64,000 bases of DNA from an uncultured Dysgonomonas sp. Lineage in GTDB: Bacteria; Bacteroidota; Bacteroidia; Bacteroidales; Dysgonomonadaceae. The notes beneath the pieces are model-generated. The model saw nothing but the letters and a program-made list of their open reading frames with translations, did no database searches and was not told the origin of the DNA. Location of the stretch: NCBI RefSeq assembly GCF_934668725.1, contig NZ_CAKUOF010000011.1, forward strand, positions 95,465 through 159,464, in the 5' to 3' direction. Shown here piece by piece: positions 7,176 through 15,786 of the stretch. Made by a program: the position numbers and the translations under genes. Positions within the stretch are counted from its first letter, which is position 1. Each line of letters begins with the position of its first letter.

Positions 7176-9785
7176 TTATTTTAACTTTTCGAAGATCTCA
7201 TCCATCGCTTTAGCTAAGCCATCAGAATTCTTACCTCCTGCTGTGGCAAAGTGTGGCTGTCCTCCACCTCCTCCTTGGATGTTTTTAGCTGTTTCGCGTA
7301 CAATAGTCGATGCATTTAATCCATGTGCAACAAGGTCATCCGATAGCATTAGGGTCAGATTTGGTTTTTCATCTATATTTGTTGCTCCTATAAATGCTGC
7401 ATGCTCAGGAAATTCTCCTCTAATCTGAAATGCTATATCTTTTACAATGTCAGCAGGGAAATGACCTCTCAGAGTGAATATTTCAATGCCATTAACAATT
7501 TGCCGGCTTTTAATAACTGACTCTTTTACCTGAACTGCCTTTTCCTTCATAAACTCTTCAATTCGTTTTTTCATTTCAGAACTTTCACTGAAAAATTTCT
7601 GGAATGCCTGAGTTAAATTAGGAGCATTGTTCATCAATGCTTTTAATTCAGCTATAATATCTTGTTGTGCATAGAAGTATTCTTCGCAAGCTTCAGCTGT
7701 AATTGCTTCTATACGTCTTACTCCTGCAGCAATGGAACTTTCGTTAATAATTCGGAATGAACCGATTCGTCCTGTTGACGAAATATGAGTACCTCCACAA
7801 AGTTCGACAGAATCACCAAAGCGTATTACACGAACTTCATCGCCATATTTCTCTCCGAACAGAGCCATTGCTCCCATTGCATGAGCTTCCGAAATAGGGA
7901 TGTTTCGAGCCTCATTCAATACAATATTCTCTCTTATTTTAGCAGTAACAAAACGTTCTACTTTACGAATTTCTTCGTCAGTTAGCTTTTGGAAATGCGA
8001 AAAATCGAATCGAAGAACTGCCGGAGACACAAAAGATCCTTTTTGTTCAACATGTGTGCCTAATACTTCGCGTAATCCCTCATGTAATAGGTGGGTTGCC
8101 GTGTGATTGCATTCTACTGCTGTTCTTCTTTCTGTATTGATACGAGCAATAAAAGGTGCTGTAATATCTTTAGGTAATTTTTTTGTAATATGTTCTGCGA
8201 GATTGTTTTCTCGTTTGGTATCAATAATTTCTATCTTTTCGTCATCACTGATTAACCAACCTGTGTCACCAACCTGTCCTCCCATTTCAGAATAGAAAGG
8301 GGTGCGGTCAAGTACTATTTGGTAAAACTCATTGTTTTTTTGTTTTACTTGACGGTAACGAAGTATTTCGGCTTCGCATTGCGTATAGTCATATCCAATA
8401 AATTCCTGTTCGCCTTCGCGTACTACAATCCAGTCGCCTGTTTCTACAGCAGCAGCGTTGCGGGCACGATCTTTTTGTTTTTGCATTTCTGCTTTAAAGC
8501 CTTCTTCATCAACGCTCATATTATTTTCACGTAATATAAGTTCCGTTAAATCAAGAGGGAATCCGTATGTATCATATAAGGTAAATGCATCAATGCCTTT
8601 AAGTACTGTCGAATTGTTAGCTCTTGTTTCAGCAATCTGTCTATCCAACAATTTTATACCTGTATCCAATGTACGTAGAAATGATTCCTCTTCTTCCTGT
8701 ATATCTCTAATGATGAGTGCTTTTTGTTGGTATAGCTCAGGATAAGCCTCACTCATCGATTCGATAAGTGTGGGAATCAGTTTGTACATGAATGCTTTAT
8801 GCTGATTAAGGAATGTGTATCCGTAACGAACGGCACGGCGGAGAATACGACGAATTACGTATCCGGCTTTGGCATTCGAAGGTAATTGCCCATCAGCAAT
8901 AGAGAAAGCAATTGTACGGATATGATCTGCGATAACCCGCATAGCTATATCTTTCTTCTCGTCCTCACCATATGTGCTGTTGGTTAACTCTCCGATAGCT
9001 TTAATTAATGGTTGAAATACATCTGTATCGTAGTTTGAAGTTTTACCTTGTACGGCCATGCAAAGACGCTCGAATCCCATACCTGTGTCTATAACTTTAG
9101 CAGGAAGTTCTTCAAGAGATTTATCGGCTTTACGATTAAATTGCATGAAAACAAGATTCCAGATTTCGATAACATCAGGATCTTTGTTCACCAATAATGC
9201 GCCATCAACCTTGGCACGTTCTTCGTCGGAACGAATATCTATATGTATTTCTGAGCAAGGACCACAGGGGCCGGTATCGCCCATTTCCCAGAAGTTATCT
9301 TTTTTATTTCCGTTGATAATGCGTTCTTTAGGTAAGTATTTTACCCAGAAATCGGCAGCTTCGTCGTCACGGGAAAGTCCCTCTTCGGGCGATCCTTCGA
9401 AAACAGTTACGTATAGTCTGTTTTTGTCCAGCTTCAATACCTCTGTAAGGTATTCCCATGCCCATGCAATGGCTTCCTCTTTGAAATAATCTCCAAAAGA
9501 CCAGTTTCCCAGCATTTCAAACATAGTGTGGTGATAAGTATCGTGACCTACTTCTTCCAAGTCATTATGCTTTCCACTAACACGTAAACATTTTTGAGAA
9601 TCCGCGACTCTAGGATATTTAATAGGTGCGTTGCCCAAAATGATGTCTTTAAATTGATTCATACCGGCATTGGTAAACATCAGCGTGGGATCGTCTTTAA
9701 TCACCATAGGGGCTGAAGAAACAATCTGATGTCCTTTAGACCTAAAAAATTCTTTGAATGAATTGCGGATTTCTTTAGAAGTCAT
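7176..9785 (-). CDS. alaS: Alanine--tRNA ligase
   Basis: An 869-residue class II aminoacyl-tRNA synthetase, close to the usual 870-880. It charges tRNA-Ala with alanine and clears mischarged Ser/Gly-tRNA through its editing domain. Visible landmarks: the N-terminal catalytic domain with RSKGHQIV, PTLMFTNAGMNQFK, KCLRVSGKHNDLEEVG and TYHHTMFEMLGNWSFGDYFK; the editing domain HTATHLLHEGL (zinc-binding His-x3-His); ELCGGTH (Cys-x3-His); and the C-terminal QGGGGGQPHFATAGG (C-Ala domain). It is divergent from the M23 peptidase gene and shares a 125-nt promoter region with it. Confidence 0.98.
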   Translation of the reverse strand: MTSKEIRNSFKEFFRSKGHQIVSSAPMVIKDDPTLMFTNAGMNQFKDIILGNAPIKYPRVADSQKCLRVSGKHNDLEEVGHDTYHHTMFEMLGNWSFGDYFKEEAIAWAWEYLTEVLKLDKNRLYVTVFEGSPEEGLSRDDEAADFWVKYLPKERIINGNKKDNFWEMGDTGPCGPCSEIHIDIRSDEERAKVDGALLVNKDPDVIEIWNLVFMQFNRKADKSLEELPAKVIDTGMGFERLCMAVQGKTSNYDTDVFQPLIKAIGELTNSTYGEDEKKDIAMRVIADHIRTIAFSIADGQLPSNAKAGYVIRRILRRAVRYGYTFLNQHKAFMYKLIPTLIESMSEAYPELYQQKALIIRDIQEEEESFLRTLDTGIKLLDRQIAETRANNSTVLKGIDAFTLYDTYGFPLDLTELILRENNMSVDEEGFKAEMQKQKDRARNAAAVETGDWIVVREGEQEFIGYDYTQCEAEILRYRQVKQKNNEFYQIVLDRTPFYSEMGGQVGDTGWLISDDEKIEIIDTKRENNLAEHITKKLPKDITAPFIARINTERRTAVECNHTATHLLHEGLREVLGTHVEQKGSFVSPAVLRFDFSHFQKLTDEEIRKVERFVTAKIRENIVLNEARNIPISEAHAMGAMALFGEKYGDEVRVIRFGDSVELCGGTHISSTGRIGSFRIINESSIAAGVRRIEAITAEACEEYFYAQQDIIAELKALMNNAPNLTQAFQKFFSESSEMKKRIEEFMKEKAVQVKESVIKSRQIVNGIEIFTLRGHFPADIVKDIAFQIRGEFPEHAAFIGATNIDEKPNLTLMLSDDLVAHGLNASTIVRETAKNIQGGGGGQPHFATAGGKNSDGLAKAMDEIFEKLK

Positions 9786-9833
9786 GATATTTATAACTAT
9801 GTATTTTGTTTTACAGATTCTTAATAAATAATA

Positions 9834-9866
9834 GCTTGCAAAAATAAGCTAAAAACTTTACTTTTG
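9834..9866. promoter_or_regulatory. Divergent promoters for alaS and the M23 peptidase
   Basis: On the plus strand TACTTTTG (9859-9866) is a perfect TAnnTTTG box with a TTG 22 nt upstream (9834-9836), directed at the M23 gene. On the minus strand TATTTTTG (9846-9839) is a perfect box directed at alaS. The boxes are 12 nt apart, so the two transcripts probably compete for the region. Confidence 0.5.
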
Positions 9867-9910
9867 TGCCCATCTCAGCGAATAAATTTGAGGTGACTTT
9901 ATCTTAAAGA

Positions 9911-10885
9911 ATGGCAAAAAAGGTATTTTATATATATAATTCACAATCGCTGACATATGAGCGAGTCTATCCGAGCCTGGGAAAAAAAATATTTATAATC
10001 ATTCGTAATCTTTTAGGAGGCATTATCTTGGGAGCTTTGGGCTTTTGGGCATTAATGTATTATGTGCTGGATTCTCCTAAAGAGATGGAGTTGAAGAAAG
10101 AAAACCGTTTGATACGTACACAATACAATGTATTATCTAAAAGAATGGATAATATTTCCGAAGTGTTAAAGGATATTCAACAACGGGATGATAATATGTA
10201 CAGAGCCATTTTTCATGCCGAACCTATTGCCAGTGCAATACGTAATTCAACTTCGGGTGGTATTGGTCGCTATGATTATTTGATGGAGTTGTCCAATCCC
10301 GATTTAATTGTTCAAACATCAAAGAAAATAGATCTTATATCAAAACAATTATATGTGCAGTCTAAGTCTTTTGATGAAATACTGGATTTGTCCAGACAAC
10401 AAAAAGACCGTCTTCAGCACATCCCAAGTATACAGCCTGTTGCCAATAAAGATCTTTCGCGTGTAGCATCGGGCTACGGTACTCGAATTGATCCGGTTTA
10501 TGGTACTTTACGATTCCATGCAGGTATGGACTTTACGGCTAAAGAAGGAACTGATATATATGCTACGGGTGATGGTGTTGTGACTTTAGCCGAATGGAAA
10601 CAAGGATATGGTAATTGTATTATAATAGATCATGGTTACGGTTTTGAAACGCTGTACGGGCATATGAGCAGTTATGTAGCTAAACGTGGACAAAAAGTGA
10701 AGCGTGGTGAGCTTATAGGTAAAATCGGAAGTACTGGTAAATCGACAGGTCCTCACTTGCATTATGAGGTGCACGTGAAGGGTAAACCGGATAATCCCGC
10801 GAAATACTATTTCATGGATCTTACTCCTGAAGAATATGATAAAATGTTGCAGATTGCAGCTAACCATGGTCAGGTAATGGATTAA
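9911..10885 (+). CDS. M23 family murein endopeptidase, membrane-anchored
   Basis: A 324-residue protein with a short cytoplasmic N-terminus, one membrane segment (about residues 28-53), a coiled-coil-like stretch (about 55-100) and a C-terminal LytM/M23 domain. Zinc ligands are visible: HAGMD (His203, Asp207) and PHLHYE (His282, His284), with GYGTRIDPVYG before and GDGVV, GYGFETLYGHM and GSTGKSTG between. Such proteins cut peptide cross-links in peptidoglycan during growth or division. Both catalytic and zinc-binding residues are present, so it should be active rather than an EnvC/NlpD-type activator. It is followed 85 nt later by the MerR-type regulator, possibly co-transcribed. Confidence 0.93.
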   Translation: MAKKVFYIYNSQSLTYERVYPSLGKKIFIIIRNLLGGIILGALGFWALMYYVLDSPKEMELKKENRLIRTQYNVLSKRMDNISEVLKDIQQRDDNMYRAIFHAEPIASAIRNSTSGGIGRYDYLMELSNPDLIVQTSKKIDLISKQLYVQSKSFDEILDLSRQQKDRLQHIPSIQPVANKDLSRVASGYGTRIDPVYGTLRFHAGMDFTAKEGTDIYATGDGVVTLAEWKQGYGNCIIIDHGYGFETLYGHMSSYVAKRGQKVKRGELIGKIGSTGKSTGPHLHYEVHVKGKPDNPAKYYFMDLTPEEYDKMLQIAANHGQVMD

Positions 10886-10970
10886 TGTTGATTATTGGGA
10901 TTTATCTATCATTGTGAGGTTTGATTTTGGATTTATCATTTAACTTTGTCTTTTGATTCAAAAGTGTAGT

Positions 10971-11315
10971 ATGATAGACTTTAGTAACAGTAAGAAATTA
11001 TATTTCACCATAAAAGAAGTGGCGAACCACTTTAAAGTGAATGAGTCGCTTCTCCGTTTCTGGGAGACAGAGTTTAAGGAGATCAGACCTCGTAAAACTC
11101 CCGGAGGTGTACGTCAGTATACTCGTGAAGATATTGAAGCTATTGAACTGGTTTATTTTTTGGTTAAAAACAAAGGAATGACCTTAGAAGGGGCACGGCA
11201 AACTCTTAAATTGAAGAAGGATGAGGAAACGCGCCGCATTGATCTAATTCACAGGCTTGAGGATATCAAAAAGGAACTTAACGATTTGAAAGAAGGATTA
11301 GAAAGTATATCGTAA
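10971..11315 (+). CDS. MerR family transcriptional regulator
   Basis: A 114-residue protein. The N-terminal winged helix-turn-helix reads KLYFTIKEVANHFKVNESLLRFWETEF followed by PRKTPGGVRQYTREDIEAI, the typical MerR pattern. The C-terminus is a short coiled-coil dimerisation helix (RRIDLIHRLEDIKKELNDL) with no effector-binding domain or metal-binding cysteines. This small form is widespread in Bacteroidota downstream of an M23 peptidase, but its targets are not known to me. I chose the ATG at 10971; the longer reading frame would need a TTG at 10953. A terminator follows. Confidence 0.88.
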   Translation: MIDFSNSKKLYFTIKEVANHFKVNESLLRFWETEFKEIRPRKTPGGVRQYTREDIEAIELVYFLVKNKGMTLEGARQTLKLKKDEETRRIDLIHRLEDIKKELNDLKEGLESIS

Positions 11316-11337
11316 AATTAAATGAGAAATAATATAG

Positions 11338-11375
11338 AGCAGTGGAGATGATAATCTCTGCTGCTTTTCTTTTTT
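11338..11375 (+). terminator. Terminator of the M23/MerR unit
   Basis: A 12-bp stem with two G-U pairs (11338-11349 with 11354-11365), loop GATA, is followed by a T-rich run. Confidence 0.7.
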
Positions 11376-11433
11376 TAGTGCTGCTGCATAAAAAAGAATC
11401 TCTTTTTGTTGCAAAATTCAAATTAAAACATCT

Positions 11434-11450
11434 ACTTTGTAATTCAAAGT
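11434..11450. promoter_or_regulatory. Candidate operator ACTTTG-N5-CAAAGT, copy 1
   Basis: The 17-bp site ACTTTGTAATTCAAAGT is a 6-bp perfect inverted repeat around 5 bp. It ends 8 nt before the start of the membrane-protein gene at 11459 and overlaps a TTTG that could be part of a -7 box. The same arms with the same spacing recur at 12384-12400 before creD. The natural candidate to bind it is the winged-helix regulator encoded between the two sites (inference). Confidence 0.6.
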
Positions 11451-11458
11451 GAAAATAT

Positions 11459-12067
11459 ATGGATCGTAATATTGATGATTTAAGATATATCCGTTCTACA
11501 ATGGAACGTTCTACCAAATTCCTTTCTCTAAGTGGAATTTCTGGTGTTGTGGCAGGTTTGGTTGCATTATGTGGGGCTTATATGGCTTATCTTATAATGT
11601 TGGGATCGTTTGATATAACAGGTATTGTTATATATGATCTTCTTATTTTGGCTGCTATTGTTTTGGTTTGTGCATGCTCGGTTGGAATCTATTTTTCAGT
11701 ACGGAAAGCAAAGAAAATGGGAGCTAAGTTTTGGACTCCGGTGACTTTTCAATTGATAAAAGATGCAGGTGTTCCGCTGGTTGTGGGAGGTTTGTTCAGT
11801 TTGATATTGGTATATCAAGGCTATTTCGGAATGACAGCATCTACCATGCTTATCTTTTATGGTATTGCATTGATTAATGCAGGAGCAAGAACGTATCGGG
11901 ATATTAAAATACTGGGAGCCTGCGAAATAATTTTAGGCTTGCTTGCTGGTATATTTATAGGAAACGGACTGATATTGTGGGCAATGGGATTTGGTGTTTT
12001 ACATATTGTGTATGGCATTGTGATGTACATGAAGTATGATGCAAAATCGGATAAACCAAATGGATGA
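11459..12067 (+). CDS. Small integral membrane protein, unknown function
   Basis: A 202-residue protein with a short N-terminal helix (DDLRYIRSTMERSTKFLSLSG) and about five or six membrane segments. The RYIRSTMERSTKFLSLSG opening followed by GVVAGLVAL is a pattern I recognise from Bacteroidota proteins found beside a winged-helix regulator; no enzymatic motif is visible. Its stop codon overlaps the start of the regulator (ATGA), implying translational coupling. The operator-like palindrome directly upstream is repeated before creD, suggesting all three genes share control. Confidence 0.8.
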   Translation: MDRNIDDLRYIRSTMERSTKFLSLSGISGVVAGLVALCGAYMAYLIMLGSFDITGIVIYDLLILAAIVLVCACSVGIYFSVRKAKKMGAKFWTPVTFQLIKDAGVPLVVGGLFSLILVYQGYFGMTASTMLIFYGIALINAGARTYRDIKILGACEIILGLLAGIFIGNGLILWAMGFGVLHIVYGIVMYMKYDAKSDKPNG

Positions 12068-12366
12068 TGAAAGATATAATATCAGGTCTAAATAAGATAT
12101 TCGATAGCAGGATACGCTTGGGTATTATGTCGATATTAGTAGTGAATGATAGTGTCGATTTTAATACTATTAAAGAGGTTCTCGAAGTGACTGACGGTAA
12201 TTTGGCTAGCCATCTTAAGGCTTTGGAAAAAGAAGAGGTAATTGCTGTGAAAAAGCAGTTTGTCGGGCGAAAACCAAATACTTCATATAGTGTTACCGAT
12301 CATGGGCGAAAGCTATTTCAAGAACATATTGATGCACTCGAAAAACTAATTAATCCTTTAACGTAA
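12064..12366 (+). CDS. Winged-helix transcriptional regulator (ArsR/MarR-like)
   Basis: A 100-residue DNA-binding protein. It shows a winged helix: FDSRIRLGIMSILVVNDSVDFNTIKEVLEVTDGNLASHLKALEKEEVIAVKKQFVGRKPNTSYSVTDHG, with the recognition helix around GNLASHLKALEKE and the wing around FVGRKPNTSYSVT. No metal-binding or ligand domain is present, so the signal may come from a partner such as the membrane protein it overlaps. It could autoregulate through the 17-bp palindromes at 11434 and 12384. Start is the ATG at 12064, overlapping the upstream stop; a second ATG follows at once. Confidence 0.88.
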   Translation: MMKDIISGLNKIFDSRIRLGIMSILVVNDSVDFNTIKEVLEVTDGNLASHLKALEKEEVIAVKKQFVGRKPNTSYSVTDHGRKLFQEHIDALEKLINPLT

Positions 12367-12383
12367 ATTTTTTTTAATTATAC

Positions 12384-12400
12384 ACTTTGAGTTTCAAAGT
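12384..12400. promoter_or_regulatory. Candidate operator ACTTTG-N5-CAAAGT, copy 2
   Basis: ACTTTGAGTTTCAAAGT has the same 6-bp arms and 5-bp spacer length as the site at 11434-11450, with a different spacer sequence. It lies 21 nt before creD. Conserved arms with an unconserved centre are what a dimeric regulator's site should look like. Confidence 0.6.
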
Positions 12401-12421
12401 TCTTTTAAGTTATAAGGCAAT

Positions 12422-13744
12422 ATGGAAACGACTAAGAATTTTTTTAGAAATCAGACTCTAACCACTAAAATAGTGATAGTTGTAGTCTTAACTTTGTTGA
12501 TGCTTATTCCTATTGGAATGGTGAAGTCTCTTATCCAAGAGCGTGAAGGCAACAAGCTTGCTGAACAAACGGAAATGAGCAACCGATGGGGTGGGCGACA
12601 ATTGTTGACAGGACCTGTTTTGGTATTGCCGCTTAAGAAAGATATTAATGAAAAGGGCATAGCTTCGAGTTTTATTTATTATCTGCCAGATGAATATAAG
12701 GTGACAGGTGATATTAAACCCGAAGAACGAACCAGAGGGATACAAAAGATACTAAGTTATCAATCAGCAATGCATTTTGAAGGGAAATTTGTATCTCCCG
12801 ATTGTTCGAAACTGGCTATAGATCAGTCTACTATATTATGGGATGAGGCATATGTTGTGATGGGAATATCTAATTTGCAGGGAGTGAAAAATAAAATAGT
12901 ATTTAATTTGAATGGAAGCCCTCAGGAGATTTTAGCCAATGTAGGAGATAATGACTTGATCCGCTCAGGAGTGATGGTGAAAATGCCCCTTTCGTCTGCC
13001 GATATGGTTAAAAGTTACAATTTTGATTTCGATTTGGTACTCAATGGTACGGATGGGCTCCATTTTCTTCCAATAGGAAAACAAACATCTGTACATCTGA
13101 AATCGACATGGAAGTCAGTTGCCTACACAGGCGATTATGTGCCTACAGAAAAATCGGATATTAAAGACGGTATTGACGCTCAGTGGGATATCTTTGATTA
13201 TAATAGGAGCTATACTCAGATGTGGGTTGGCAAAAACGATTCTTTTGGGAGTAATAAATTGGGGCTTGATCTTCTTTTACCCGTAGATCATTATCAAAAG
13301 ACGATGCGTGCCGTTAAATATGCGATTATGTTTATTGCCCTTACTTTCTTGGTATTCTTTATGGTCGAGTTGTTGAGTAAGAAACGAATCCATCCCGTAC
13401 AATATTTGCTGGTCAGCTTTGTGTTAATATTGTTTTACAGTTTGCTGTTGGCATTATCGGAACACATTGGGTTCGATTGGTCATATCTGGTATCAGCTTT
13501 AGCTATTGTGCTTCTTATAACGGCATATTCACATTCGATATTCAAATCGAAGAAAGAGACTGTTTTTATGGGGATATTCTTAAGTGGATTATATGTATTC
13601 TTATATGTTGTGATTCAACTGGAGGATATGGCTCTCTTGTTAGGTAGTATCGGATTGTTTATTGCTTTAGCTACCGTGATGTTTGTATCACGTAAAATAA
13701 ATTGGTACAAGGATGACGGTGTGCTAGAGCAGCCTGTAGATTGA
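12422..13744 (+). CDS. creD: CreD-like inner membrane protein
   Basis: A 440-residue protein of the CreD (Cet) family: an N-terminal membrane anchor (about residues 18-38), a large periplasmic domain beginning with the hallmark EMSNRWGGRQLLTGPVLVLP, and a C-terminal block of about six membrane segments (from about residue 305). In gammaproteobacteria creD is induced by the CreBC two-component system and linked to beta-lactam and colicin responses. No creB or creC is present here. Instead the gene follows a winged-helix regulator and carries a copy of the shared 17-bp palindrome, so its control differs from the E. coli paradigm (inference). A strong bidirectional terminator follows. Confidence 0.92.
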   Translation: METTKNFFRNQTLTTKIVIVVVLTLLMLIPIGMVKSLIQEREGNKLAEQTEMSNRWGGRQLLTGPVLVLPLKKDINEKGIASSFIYYLPDEYKVTGDIKPEERTRGIQKILSYQSAMHFEGKFVSPDCSKLAIDQSTILWDEAYVVMGISNLQGVKNKIVFNLNGSPQEILANVGDNDLIRSGVMVKMPLSSADMVKSYNFDFDLVLNGTDGLHFLPIGKQTSVHLKSTWKSVAYTGDYVPTEKSDIKDGIDAQWDIFDYNRSYTQMWVGKNDSFGSNKLGLDLLLPVDHYQKTMRAVKYAIMFIALTFLVFFMVELLSKKRIHPVQYLLVSFVLILFYSLLLALSEHIGFDWSYLVSALAIVLLITAYSHSIFKSKKETVFMGIFLSGLYVFLYVVIQLEDMALLLGSIGLFIALATVMFVSRKINWYKDDGVLEQPVD

Positions 13745-13751
13745 GATTTTC

Positions 13752-13803
13752 TTTAAATAATAAGAGAGGCGCATACTAGTATCCGCCTCTCTTATTATTT
13801 AAA
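13752..13803. terminator. Bidirectional terminator between creD and the DUF3857 gene
   Basis: A 20-bp perfect stem (13752-13771 with 13784-13803) and 12-nt loop, flanked by A/T runs, lies between two convergent genes. Confidence 0.85.
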
Positions 13804-13824
13804 CATATCTGTTGTTTAGAGTAT

Positions 13825-15786
13825 TTATTCTTTAACCAACACAATCATATCGGAAAACTGTTTAATAATTTCTGCATATGAATACTTAAGACGTGCATAG
13901 TCTTTGGCATCGTATAAGTTTGTATTGAAGAAATATTTGGCAGATATCTCTATTTTATTATCGACCATCTTTGTGTTATAGCTTATAGTCATTAAGCGAC
14001 TATCGTGAGTAAGCTCTTTGGGCAGATATTCTACTTTATAGCCTTCGGGAATCTCTATTTCTGATTTATATTCTACATTACGTAAATAGATAAGATCAAT
14101 AGGAAGTGTCCGTGTGGTTTGCTTGAACATATTATCCGAAACAGACAGATTACAGAAAGGATGAATGAATAACTTACCCGAAGCACTTTCGAAAGAGGTA
14201 CTTGAATTAAATGAGAATCTAAATGGTTTATTCATTTCCGAATAATTGATAACGGTAAGGCTGTCTTCGATATTCACGTTGTTGTTTTTCTTAAAATACT
14301 CTACGAGGTTATCGTTTTTGCCATCGTAAGTATTGCGGAATTGATAAGCATCTTGTCCCGAAAGTATATATTCTATATTTACTTTTAATAATTGTTGTTT
14401 GGGTAATACTTTAATCTTAAAAACTTTTTGAGTCTTTGCAACTTCTTTTTGGGTTGTAACAATCCATTCTTCGGTTTTAGGTTTAACTACCAGTGCTTCC
14501 ACGTTGATACAGCGTATAGGTAATTCGTCAAAATAACGAAGAGGTTCGGTAGCATCAACAAAATATTTTTGTCCGTCTATTTCAATTTGTGCAATTACAT
14601 AATTCAGAAATTGCTGAAAGGGATGGCTTTTGCTCACAGCACCATGATTTCTAGTACTTAAAACAACCGGATTGACAGTGATATTGGCGGCTTTAAGTAA
14701 TCCGATCAGGTATAAATTGATGTTTGCCGAATTACCACTTTTAGCTTTCAGGAAAGTAGATAAATTATCGGAAGCAAATTTGCCATGTATTCCATCCCAT
14801 TTATACATGGTTTTTACATATTGGGTAATTTCTATGGCTTGTTCCAGTTGTGATTTATTAGCAAGATTAAATGTTGGCAGTAGTTTTTTCCCTTCTTTTT
14901 CGCTGTTCTTTATATATTTGCCAAAATCGTCTCGCTTTAAGAAGTCATCACAAAGAGCTGGCCATGTTGATATGTAGTTCTGAGAGCCTCCACGAGGAAA
15001 ATAAATTTTAGAGATCTGGAAATTTATACTTATTTTATAGTCTTCTTCGGCACTGATAAATTCTTCATCTCTGAATGCTGGGAGGTTTTTCATTCCAAAG
15101 GAGTAAATTTTTTCCTGATAAAGGAGAGATCCGAATCTTATATCCTGATTTTTTGCTACAGAATCAAATTCATCAAATTGTTTTATGCCCCGTACTATGT
15201 AGGTGTATTCGTAATAAGGGATTGCCCTGTAAATAAGCTTGCTGTGTATAACCGGAATTTTTTGTTGAAAGTCCCATTTTCGCATGTGAAAGAAAAAAGG
15301 TGTAACGATATGATATTTATATTCTATTACAGAGCCTTCTCTGACATTGGGGAGAGCTATTTTCAGGATGGAAACATCATTGTTTATCTTTTCTTCGAAT
15401 ATTTTTTTAGGGTCAAGAGCTGTTTTGGTTGATTTTCCATTTTCGTTATTATATACGGTTGCTTCTATATCAATAACAGATTCTACATCTCTACCATCTT
15501 TATAGAAAGGAATTTCTATCTGTGCATATTTCGTTCCAGCAGCCTTTAATATTTTTATTTTGGTTCGGGTCTCCATGTGCAGAAGAAACCCTTTGGTATC
15601 ATCTCCTTGAAAATAGTTAGTACCTATATCATATATAACTACGGCCTCTGCTTCGGGGTCGGCTGCATATTCGGTCATAGATGCCTCGTATTGGGTAATT
15701 TTGCCATATTCTTCCGAATAGTTTTCCTGAGCTTTGCTTATGAATGGAGCAATAGCAGCGAGAATACAAAGAATTATTTTTCTCAT
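13825..15786 (-). CDS. DUF3857 / transglutaminase-like protein lacking catalytic Cys and His
   Basis: A 653-residue secreted or periplasmic protein with a signal peptide (MRKIILCILAAIAPFISKAQ). An N-terminal DUF3857 domain (about 50-260) precedes a transglutaminase-like core (about 310-420) and a C-terminal beta-rich region. At the position of the usual GDCKD motif the sequence is SGNSANIN, with Ser353 in place of the nucleophilic Cys. The usual His region reads NYVIAQ (Tyr396), and the Asp is retained (FVDATEP, Asp411). It therefore cannot act by the classical mechanism and may be a binding or structural protein. Its start overlaps the stop of the upstream relative (15783-17621) by 4 nt, so the two are translationally coupled. 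Confidence 0.85.
   Translation of the reverse strand: MRKIILCILAAIAPFISKAQENYSEEYGKITQYEASMTEYAADPEAEAVVIYDIGTNYFQGDDTKGFLLHMETRTKIKILKAAGTKYAQIEIPFYKDGRDVESVIDIEATVYNNENGKSTKTALDPKKIFEEKINNDVSILKIALPNVREGSVIEYKYHIVTPFFFHMRKWDFQQKIPVIHSKLIYRAIPYYEYTYIVRGIKQFDEFDSVAKNQDIRFGSLLYQEKIYSFGMKNLPAFRDEEFISAEEDYKISINFQISKIYFPRGGSQNYISTWPALCDDFLKRDDFGKYIKNSEKEGKKLLPTFNLANKSQLEQAIEITQYVKTMYKWDGIHGKFASDNLSTFLKAKSGNSANINLYLIGLLKAANITVNPVVLSTRNHGAVSKSHPFQQFLNYVIAQIEIDGQKYFVDATEPLRYFDELPIRCINVEALVVKPKTEEWIVTTQKEVAKTQKVFKIKVLPKQQLLKVNIEYILSGQDAYQFRNTYDGKNDNLVEYFKKNNNVNIEDSLTVINYSEMNKPFRFSFNSSTSFESASGKLFIHPFCNLSVSDNMFKQTTRTLPIDLIYLRNVEYKSEIEIPEGYKVEYLPKELTHDSRLMTISYNTKMVDNKIEISAKYFFNTNLYDAKDYARLKYSYAEIIKQFSDMIVLVKE

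Noticed and set aside
9058..9489. 143-codon plus-strand ORF opposite alaS
   Set aside because: Shadow of a certain alaS coding region.
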